Source: Flavobacteriaceae bacterium
Lineage (GTDB): Bacteria; Bacteroidota; Bacteroidia; Flavobacteriales; Flavobacteriaceae
DNA: 5,067 bases
Assembly: GCA_027068695.1 (NCBI GenBank)
Contig: JAMOMG010000358.1
Location: 1 to 5,067, forward strand
Reading direction: 5' to 3'
Shown here piece by piece: positions 1-5,067 of this stretch. The position numbers were made by a program, and so were the translations under genes. The notes below the pieces were generated by a model, which saw only the letters and a program-made list of their open reading frames with translations, did not search any database and had not been told where the DNA came from. The first letter of the stretch is position 1. Each line of letters begins with the position of its first letter.

Positions 1-1154
1 GCTTTTGCTTTTCCAGAAGCTGAAAAAGGAAATTTTCCTACTTTAAGTTCGTAACCTTGTTCTTTCGCTTGTGCTTCAGTTAAACCAACACTTGCAATTT
101 CAGGAGTTGCATAAGTACAGCCCGGTATATTTCCATAATCAATAGTTTCTGTAGGTAAACCTGCAATTTTCTCGACACATGTAATACCTTCGGCAGAAGC
201 AACGTGGGCTAGAGCAGGACCAGGAACAATATCGCCAATGGCGTAATAACCCGGAATATTTGTTTGATAAAAATCGTTCACTAAAACTTTATCTCTATCG
301 GTTATAATACCAACATCTTCTAGTCCAATATTTTCTATATTCGATTTAATTCCAACGGCTGAAAGTACGATATCTGCCTCTAAAATTACTTCACCTTTTT
401 TTGTTTTAACAACAGCCTTAACTCCTTTACCTGAAACATCTACTGTTTCAACAGAAGAGCTAGTCATTACTTTTATTTTAGATTTTTTGAACGAGCGTTC
501 AAATTGTTTTGAAACATCAATATCTTCTAATGGAACCAAGTTTGGTAAAAATTCTACAATAGTAACTTCAGTTCCCATAGCATTGTAAAAATGAGCAAAT
601 TCAACACCAATAGCTCCTGAGCCTACAACAATCATTTTTTTAGGCTGTTTAGCTAAAGTTAGTGCTTCTCTATACCCAATTACTTTTTTACCATCTTGTG
701 GTAGGTTTGGTAATTCACGTGAACGTGCTCCAGTTGCAATAATAATATAATCTGCACTATATTCAGTAACCTTACCTTCATTGTCTGTTACATCAACCTT
801 TTTACCGGTTTTAATTTTACCAAAACCCTGAATAACGTCAATTTTATTTTTTTTCATTAAAAATTGAACTCCTTTACTCATTCCGTCGGCTACATTTCTA
901 CTTCTTTTTATAACGGCATTAAAATCCTTATCAATGGCTTCAGCTTTTAAACCATAAGCATCCACATGTTTCAAATAATCATAAACTTGTGCACTTTTTA
1001 ATAAGGCTTTTGTAGGAATACATCCCCAATTTAAACAAATTCCACCTAAATTTTCTTTTTCAACTACAGCAACTTTAAATCCAAGTTGTGAAGCTCTAAT
1101 TGCAGTAACATATCCTCCAGGACCACTACCAATAATTATAATATCGTATTTCAT
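1..1154 (-). CDS. lpd: Dihydrolipoamide dehydrogenase (E3), 3' end cut by window edge
   Basis: This flavoenzyme reoxidises dihydrolipoyl groups with NAD+, as the E3 subunit of pyruvate and 2-oxoglutarate dehydrogenase complexes and as the L protein of glycine cleavage, in the cytoplasm. The open frame runs from an ATG at 1154 to the left edge without a stop (384 codons; the family is usually about 460-470), so roughly 80 C-terminal residues are outside. Visible in order: the N-terminal FAD dinucleotide fold with GSGPGG at residues 9-14; the redox disulfide motif GGICLNWGCIPTK, with C40 and C45 as the active cysteines; ATGA at 140-143; a second Rossmann fold GSGAIG at 178-183 whose second strand ends in E201, as expected for NAD rather than NADP; and the FAD-contacting AIGD at 305-308. 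The dimerisation domain has begun, but its catalytic His-Glu pair is beyond the edge. No Shine-Dalgarno is seen before the ATG. The active-site spacing fits E3 better than glutathione or mercuric reductase. Confidence 0.96.
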   Translation of the reverse strand, partial: MKYDIIIIGSGPGGYVTAIRASQLGFKVAVVEKENLGGICLNWGCIPTKALLKSAQVYDYLKHVDAYGLKAEAIDKDFNAVIKRSRNVADGMSKGVQFLMKKNKIDVIQGFGKIKTGKKVDVTDNEGKVTEYSADYIIIATGARSRELPNLPQDGKKVIGYREALTLAKQPKKMIVVGSGAIGVEFAHFYNAMGTEVTIVEFLPNLVPLEDIDVSKQFERSFKKSKIKVMTSSSVETVDVSGKGVKAVVKTKKGEVILEADIVLSAVGIKSNIENIGLEDVGIITDRDKVLVNDFYQTNIPGYYAIGDIVPGPALAHVASAEGITCVEKIAGLPTETIDYGNIPGCTYATPEIASVGLTEAQAKEQGYELKVGKFPFSASGKAK

Positions 1155-1166
1155 GAGTTATCTGAT

Positions 1167-1184
1167 TTTAATAAGCTTATTAAA
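1167..1184. repeat. Perfect 18-bp palindrome in the lpd leader
   Basis: TTTAATAAGCTTATTAAA is identical to its own reverse complement, with 9-base half-sites centred between 1175 and 1176. It lies between the putative lpd -7 box (1189-1196) and the ATG at 1154, essentially at the predicted transcript start. It could be an operator for a dimeric regulator, or fold in the mRNA as a short stem near the 5' end. It is AT-rich, so chance is possible. A terminator role for argS is less likely because no T-run follows on the minus strand. Confidence 0.45.
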
Positions 1185-1188
1185 GCAA

Positions 1189-1196
1189 CAAATTTA
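1189..1196 (-). promoter_or_regulatory. Putative Bacteroidota -7 promoter box for lpd
   Basis: Read on the minus strand, TAAATTTG matches the TAnnTTTG consensus of the primary sigma factor in Bacteroidota. It would place the transcript start near 1185 and give a leader of about 30 bases before the lpd ATG at 1154. I find no TTG (-33 element) at the usual spacing of about 19-21 bases upstream, so the call rests on the -7 box and its position. Confidence 0.4.
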
Positions 1197-1246
1197 GTAA
1201 TTATTTATTTTTAACGTTCTTATTTTTAATTTTAAAACGAAAACGT

Positions 1247-3022
1247 TTACATTCTTTCAGGAACATTGATTCCCAGTAGTTTAAATGCTGATTTGATAGT
1301 TTCAGCAACTTTAGATGAAAGCTGGGTTCTTATTATTTTTTCATTTTCATTTTTACAGCCTAAAATTGGTACACTTTGGTAAAATGAGTTGTATTCTTTT
1401 ACTAAATCATAGGTGTAATTAGCAATTAAAGCCGGACTGTGATTTTTTGCACCAAGTTGAATTATTTCAGGAAATAAAAGCAATTGTTTAATTAGTGAAC
1501 GTTCTTTTGGATGTAAAGAAACTTCTATTTCATTTAACGTAACATTGTAATTAAAAGTAGCTTTTCGTAAAATAGATTGAATTCTAGCATAGGTATATTG
1601 AATAAACGGACCTGTATTACCAGCAAAATCAACAGATTCTTCAGGATCAAATAAAATACGTTTTTTAGGATCTACTTTTAAGATATAGTATTTTAAAGCT
1701 CCTAAGCCTATGGTTTTATACAATGTGTTTTTTTCTTCTTCTGAATAACCTTCTAATTTACCTAGTTCTTGAGATATTTTTTTGGCAGTATTGGTCATTT
1801 CAAGCATTAAATCATCGGCATCAACTACGGTTCCTTCGCGAGATTTCATTTTACCACTAGGTAAATCTACCATGCCATAAGATAAATGATAGCAGTTTTT
1901 TGCCCATTCATACCCTAGTTTACTAAGTATTAAAAAAAGTACTTTAAAATGATAATCTTGTTCATTACCAACGGTATAAACCAATTCTTCTAAATCGTAA
2001 TCTTTAAAACGTTCAATGGCAGTTCCAATATCTTGTGTCATATAAACAGCGGTACCATCAGCTCTTAGTACAATTTTTTCGTCTAAGCCTTCTTCTGTTA
2101 AATCTATCCATACAGAACCATCTTCTTTTTTATAAAAAATACCTTTATTTAAGCCCTCAGCAACTACATTTTTACCCAATAAGTAGGTGTTACTTTCGTA
2201 ATAATTTTTATCAAAATCTACGCCCAGTTCTTTGTAAGTAATTGCAAACCCATCATACACCCATTGGTTCATTTTTTTCCAAAGCGAAACAATTTCGGTG
2301 TCACCAGCTTCCCATTTTAAAAGCATTTCTTGAGCTTCTATTAAAATGGGGGCTTGCTTTTTTGCTTCTTCTTCTGTTTTGCCTTCACTAATTAAGGTTG
2401 CTATTTCTTTTTTATAAGCTTTATCAAAAGCAACATAATAGTTACCAACTAATTTATCACCTTTTAGTCCTGTACTTTCTGGAGTTTCACCATTTCCAAA
2501 ACGTTTCCAGGCCAACATACTTTTACAAATATGAATTCCTCTGTCGTTAATAATTTGTGTTTTGTATACTTTTTTTCCTGAAGCAGCTATAATCTCAGCA
2601 ACTGAATACCCTAATAAATTATTTCGAATATGACCTAAATGTAGTGGTTTGTTTGTATTGGGTGAAGAATATTCAACCATAACAGCCTTTTCAGTTGCTT
2701 TAGGTTTAACAAAACCAAAGTTGGAAGTTTTATAAATTGTATTGAAACTTGAGAGAAAATATGAATCTGTAATTACGAGGTTTAAAAAACCTTTTACAAC
2801 GTTAAAATCTGATATTTCTTTTACATTTTCTTTTAAGTATTCGCCTATTTTAGTACCTATTTCAACAGGGTTTCCTTTGATAAAACGTAAAAACGCAAAA
2901 ATAACAATGGTAATATCTCCTTCGAAATCTTTTTTTGTGGCTTGAAACTCAACCGATTCAATAGCGACATCATAAATTTCTTTAAACCCTTTTTTTACAG
3001 CTACTTCTAAAATGTGTTGCAT
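1247..3022 (-). CDS. argS: Arginyl-tRNA synthetase
   Basis: This class I synthetase charges tRNA-Arg with arginine using ATP, in the cytoplasm. From the ATG at 3022 it is 591 residues and intact, a normal length for flavobacterial ArgRS. Visible in order: an N-terminal Add-1-type tRNA-recognition domain (about 1-95) containing the VEFQATKKDFEGDI block; the catalytic core with SSPNTNKPLHLGH, where HLGH (128-131) is the HIGH motif; INDRGIHICKSM (about 158-169); ADGTAVYMTQDIGTA (about 321-335); KMKSREGTVVDADD, where KMKSR (391-395) is the KMSKS loop; and a C-terminal DALR anticodon-binding domain (about 470-591) ending in VPERM. A TTG at 3037 would add five residues. The ATG is preferred because it puts MQHIL at the usual family N-terminus and leaves room for a leader. 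The hydrolase gene ends 54 bases upstream and lpd starts 92 bases downstream, both on the same strand. Housekeeping gene; no damaged motif seen. Confidence 0.97.
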   Translation of the reverse strand: MQHILEVAVKKGFKEIYDVAIESVEFQATKKDFEGDITIVIFAFLRFIKGNPVEIGTKIGEYLKENVKEISDFNVVKGFLNLVITDSYFLSSFNTIYKTSNFGFVKPKATEKAVMVEYSSPNTNKPLHLGHIRNNLLGYSVAEIIAASGKKVYKTQIINDRGIHICKSMLAWKRFGNGETPESTGLKGDKLVGNYYVAFDKAYKKEIATLISEGKTEEEAKKQAPILIEAQEMLLKWEAGDTEIVSLWKKMNQWVYDGFAITYKELGVDFDKNYYESNTYLLGKNVVAEGLNKGIFYKKEDGSVWIDLTEEGLDEKIVLRADGTAVYMTQDIGTAIERFKDYDLEELVYTVGNEQDYHFKVLFLILSKLGYEWAKNCYHLSYGMVDLPSGKMKSREGTVVDADDLMLEMTNTAKKISQELGKLEGYSEEEKNTLYKTIGLGALKYYILKVDPKKRILFDPEESVDFAGNTGPFIQYTYARIQSILRKATFNYNVTLNEIEVSLHPKERSLIKQLLLFPEIIQLGAKNHSPALIANYTYDLVKEYNSFYQSVPILGCKNENEKIIRTQLSSKVAETIKSAFKLLGINVPERM

Positions 3023-3050
3023 ATTTTTTGTACTCAAATATTTTGAAGTG

Positions 3051-3058
3051 CAAAAATA
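3051..3058 (-). promoter_or_regulatory. Putative Bacteroidota -7 promoter box for argS
   Basis: Read on the minus strand, TATTTTTG fits TAnnTTTG and lies 28 bases upstream of the argS ATG at 3022, predicting a start of transcription near 3047. No TTG stands at the usual -33 spacing. The same T-rich stretch could instead be the tail of a terminator for the upstream hydrolase gene, because an inverted repeat directly precedes it on the minus strand. Confidence 0.35.
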
Positions 3059-3081
3059 GTAAATTCAATATTGTTTTTACT
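3058..3081 (-). terminator. Possible weak terminator hairpin at the end of the hydrolase gene
   Basis: On the minus strand the arms AGTAAA (3081-3076) and TTTACT (3063-3058) are exact inverted repeats. They enclose a second small palindrome, CAATATTG (3066-3073), with two unpaired A residues on each side. ATTTTT follows directly (3057-3052). The left arm overlaps the hydrolase stop codon (3077-3079). The arrangement resembles an intrinsic terminator, but the stem is short and almost all A-T, so it would be weak. Confidence 0.25.
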
Positions 3082-4600
3082 GTTTTATAAATTCAAATTC
3101 TGTAAAATCAAAATCTGGATTAGGAACATCTATGTGCAGTACGTTTACTTTCCCGTTTTTATCAATATCAAACCATAATTTTCCTTCAGGTAATGATGAT
3201 AGATTTTTATTAAAATTAAAGGTAAAAATATTTCCATTCCAATGCGTTAAAAAACCATAAAAAATAGATGTTTTGTCCATTGTGAAATACAATTGCTTAT
3301 TTTTTAAGCTAACGGTTACAGTTCCGTACATTTTATCTTTATAAGTACCTGTATAATTTTCAAAAGCTAAATGCACAGAGTTTAATTTCTGTCTTAATGC
3401 TTCGTTTTTAAGTTGCTTATTTTTAGTAATACTATCTCTCCTTGTTTTATAAAACAGGTATAAGGAAGACCAGTCTTTTTTATTGGTATTACCAGTTAAA
3501 AGAACATCTAATATTTTGTTAGTTAAAGCACTTGCAGCCCAATTTAATGAGTTTGTTAAAATAACAACTCCTATTTTTTTCTCAGGAATAAAAAACGATT
3601 TAGAAATCATACCATCATAACCACCGCCGTGTGATACAATTTTATACCCTTCATAATCTTGTAAACCCCAACCAAGTCCGTAAGATTTAAAATGAACTTT
3701 CTCATCATTGGCATTTACACTAAAATTAGTATGTGGTGTTGTTAAACGATGTAAATTCTTTTTTGAAAAGTATTTTTTAGAAGCGATAGTTCCTTCATTA
3801 ATATTGAGTTGTATCCACTTTGAGAAATCATTTACTGAGGAAATAATAGCTCCTGCTGGAGCAATATTATCCCAATTTAACCACTCTAATTCAATATTCT
3901 CTCCATCTTTAAAATAGTAAGGTGTAGCCACATTGGTAGCTCTTTTTAGCTGACTTGTAGATGTTAGTGTTCTATTCATTCCAAGAGGCTTTACAAAATT
4001 TTCAGTCACATAATTTTGCCAAGATTTACCTGAAATTTTAACTAAAATTTCACCGGCGGTTAAAAAAGCAATATTAGAATAACCATACGTAGTTCTAAAT
4101 TCGGTTTTAGGCTTTAAATATTGTTGTGCTGAAATAATTTCTTGTGGTGTTTTTGAAGTCCCATACCATAGTAAATCGCCGCTAAATGTTGCTAAACCAC
4201 TGTGGTGAGATAATAAATCTTCTATTGTGAAGTGGTTGGTAACATAATCATTATACATCCTAAAATAAGGAATGTAATCTATAACCTTATCTGTCCATTT
4301 TAATTTTCCATCTTCAACTAGTTTAGCTAAAGAAGTTGCTGTAAATGCTTTTGTGTTTGAAGCAACTGCAAATAGTGTATTGCCATCTACTTTTGTTCTT
4401 TTTTCAAGATTAGCGTAACCGTATCCCTTGCTAAATACAATAGAATCTGCATTTACAATGGCTATGGCCATTCCGGGAATATGCCATTCGTTTAACGTTT
4501 TTTGAAAATAGGAATCTAAATGTTTAAGTTGTTCTGTTGTTTGTGAAAAGGTAGTTGTTACTAAAAAAAATAGCAACAACGATAATTTTACTAATTTCAT
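3077..4600 (-). CDS. Exported serine hydrolase, beta-lactamase class C / PBP-like family
   Basis: Complete 507-residue protein of the serine beta-lactamase-like superfamily (Pfam Beta-lactamase type), which includes AmpC enzymes, D-alanyl-D-alanine peptidases and esterases. An N-terminal signal peptide is clear: Lys at 2 and 5, a hydrophobic stretch at 6-16, and likely cleavage around residues 19-20. There is no cysteine, so it is not a lipoprotein. The catalytic domain (about 26-365) keeps all three motifs: SNTK with nucleophile S81 and K84; YSN at 174-176; and HGG at 324-326. A Lys-rich linker (about 370-405) leads to a C-terminal beta-rich domain (about 412-507) that starts NYTGTY and resembles the DUF3471-type domains often fused to these hydrolases. 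It probably acts in the periplasm or outside the cell on a peptide, ester or cell-wall substrate. The substrate cannot be read from sequence, and the motifs alone do not show antibiotic resistance. The start is the ATG at 4600, directly before the signal peptide. The divergent ykgJ-family gene starts 75 bases away. Confidence 0.9.
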   Translation of the reverse strand: MKLVKLSLLLFFLVTTTFSQTTEQLKHLDSYFQKTLNEWHIPGMAIAIVNADSIVFSKGYGYANLEKRTKVDGNTLFAVASNTKAFTATSLAKLVEDGKLKWTDKVIDYIPYFRMYNDYVTNHFTIEDLLSHHSGLATFSGDLLWYGTSKTPQEIISAQQYLKPKTEFRTTYGYSNIAFLTAGEILVKISGKSWQNYVTENFVKPLGMNRTLTSTSQLKRATNVATPYYFKDGENIELEWLNWDNIAPAGAIISSVNDFSKWIQLNINEGTIASKKYFSKKNLHRLTTPHTNFSVNANDEKVHFKSYGLGWGLQDYEGYKIVSHGGGYDGMISKSFFIPEKKIGVVILTNSLNWAASALTNKILDVLLTGNTNKKDWSSLYLFYKTRRDSITKNKQLKNEALRQKLNSVHLAFENYTGTYKDKMYGTVTVSLKNKQLYFTMDKTSIFYGFLTHWNGNIFTFNFNKNLSSLPEGKLWFDIDKNGKVNVLHIDVPNPDFDFTEFEFIKQ

Positions 4601-4663
4601 AGAGAAGTTTTTAAGTAGCGAATTTAATAATAATTATAATACTATTTACATTTAGAACATGCA

Positions 4664-4671
4664 TATATTTG
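4664..4671 (+). promoter_or_regulatory. Putative -7 promoter box giving a leaderless ykgJ-family mRNA
   Basis: TATATTTG matches the Bacteroidota -7 consensus TAnnTTTG exactly. It ends only four bases before the ATG at 4676, so transcription would be expected to begin at or within a base or two of the start codon, leaving essentially no 5' leader. No TTG is present at the usual -33 distance. The 75-base gap to the divergent hydrolase gene is otherwise AT-rich without further clear signals. Confidence 0.45.
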
Positions 4672-4675
4672 CAGT

Positions 4676-5067
4676 ATGGATAATTTTTTAAAAGAGCTAC
4701 CTGAATTAGCAAAAGAAAAACAATTAGAGAATAAAAAATATTTTGCTAAACTTAAAAAAAGAACACCTAAAAAATTAGATTTAATAATGCAAGAACTGCA
4801 CGACAACGAGTTTGAGAAAACCGATTGTTTAACCTGTGGTAATTGTTGTAAAACTACCAGTCCAATATTTACAGATAAAGATATTGAACGTATTTCTAAA
4901 CATTTAAAAATGAAAGTTGTAAATTTTATTTCATCTTATTTAGAAAGAGATACGGATGATTTTTATGTGTTAAAAACAGCTCCATGTACTTTTTTAGATT
5001 TAAATGATAATACCTGCTTTATTTATGATGTTCGACCAAAAGCCTGTAGAGAATATCCACATACTAA
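4676..5067 (+). CDS. YkgJ-family cysteine-cluster (Zn/Fe-chelating) protein, 3' end cut by window edge
   Basis: The frame opens at ATG 4676 and runs to the right edge (130 full codons) without a stop. A charged, Lys/Glu-rich, probably helical N-terminal part (about 1-48) precedes the cysteine cluster CLTCGNCC, with C51, C54, C57 and C58. Further cysteines follow at C104 (APCTFL), C114 (NTCFIYD) and C124, the last in RPKACREYPHT. This CxxCxxCC ... C ... C ... RPxxCRxYP pattern is the signature of the YkgJ / UPF0153 family, annotated as zinc- or iron-chelating and suspected of binding an Fe-S cluster. No reaction is established for the family. There is no signal peptide, so it should be cytoplasmic. 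From memory, flavobacterial relatives are about 160-170 residues, so a few dozen residues, possibly with another cysteine, lie beyond the edge. The gene diverges from the serine hydrolase and may be leaderless (promoter box at 4664-4671). Confidence 0.9.
   Translation, partial: MDNFLKELPELAKEKQLENKKYFAKLKKRTPKKLDLIMQELHDNEFEKTDCLTCGNCCKTTSPIFTDKDIERISKHLKMKVVNFISSYLERDTDDFYVLKTAPCTFLDLNDNTCFIYDVRPKACREYPHT

Noticed and set aside
1235..1248. A small hairpin (AAACG / CGTTT with a TTTT loop on the minus strand) at the argS stop codon, considered as a terminator
   Set aside because: The stem is only five base pairs and is followed by TTAAAATT rather than a clean T-run; it is too weak to call in such AT-rich sequence.
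2035..2241. A 68-codon plus-strand open frame inside argS
   Set aside because: It is antisense to the conserved catalytic core of ArgRS, shows no recognisable motif, and is rich in Leu, Tyr and Phe as expected from the complement of an AT-rich gene.
2742..2945. A 67-codon plus-strand open frame inside argS
   Set aside because: It is antisense to the N-terminal domain of ArgRS and has no family resemblance or promoter of its own; a shadow of the real gene.
3708..3917. A 69-codon plus-strand open frame inside the serine hydrolase gene
   Set aside because: It is antisense to a well-supported coding sequence, and nothing in its translation suggests a real protein.
1..4600. The three minus-strand genes as one functional operon
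   Set aside because: Gaps of 54 and 92 bases with a promoter-like box in or at each, and unrelated functions (exported hydrolase, tRNA charging, lipoamide dehydrogenase), argue for separate units that merely point the same way.
4619..4626. TAAATTCG on the minus strand as a -7 promoter box for the serine hydrolase gene
   Set aside because: It has one mismatch at a key T of TAnnTTTG and no -33 partner. The hydrolase promoter must lie in the 75-base gap or overlap the divergent gene, but I cannot point to it.
1..5067. A previously undescribed defence, mobile or biosynthetic system
   Set aside because: All the coding capacity is taken by four recognisable chromosomal genes. No repeats in arrays, no integrase or transposase, no toxin-antitoxin pair and no unexplained long intergenic region were found.

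Overview
The window looks like ordinary chromosomal sequence from a low-GC member of the Bacteroidota, most likely family Flavobacteriaceae. The evidence is strongly AT-rich DNA, no Shine-Dalgarno sequences before the starts, protein sequences that read like flavobacterial versions of housekeeping enzymes, and matches to the Bacteroidota -7 promoter box (TAnnTTTG) just upstream of three of the four genes. No mobile element, tRNA, rRNA, CRISPR array or phage gene is visible.

Layout: three genes lie on the minus strand, and one lies divergently on the plus strand at the right end. From left to right: (1) positions 1-1154, minus, the N-terminal 384 residues of dihydrolipoamide dehydrogenase (lpd), cut by the window edge; (2) positions 1247-3022, minus, complete arginyl-tRNA synthetase (argS), best started at an ATG rather than the TTG 15 bases upstream; (3) positions 3077-4600, minus, a complete exported serine hydrolase of the beta-lactamase class C / penicillin-binding-protein-like family with a C-terminal beta-rich domain; (4) positions 4676-5067, plus, the first 130 residues of a YkgJ-type cysteine-cluster (Zn/Fe-binding) protein, cut by the right edge. 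The gaps are short (92, 54 and 75 bases), so no gene-free stretch exceeds 300 bases.

The genes do not form an obvious pathway. lpd serves the 2-oxo acid dehydrogenase complexes and glycine cleavage, argS serves translation, the hydrolase works outside the inner membrane, and the YkgJ-type protein has no settled role. The promoter boxes before lpd and argS suggest separate transcription units rather than one tight operon.

I see no convincing new system. The observations most worth checking are regulatory: a promoter box four bases before the ykgJ-family start codon, which predicts a leaderless mRNA; a perfect 18-bp palindrome in the lpd leader; and an inverted repeat overlapping both the hydrolase stop codon and the putative argS promoter.
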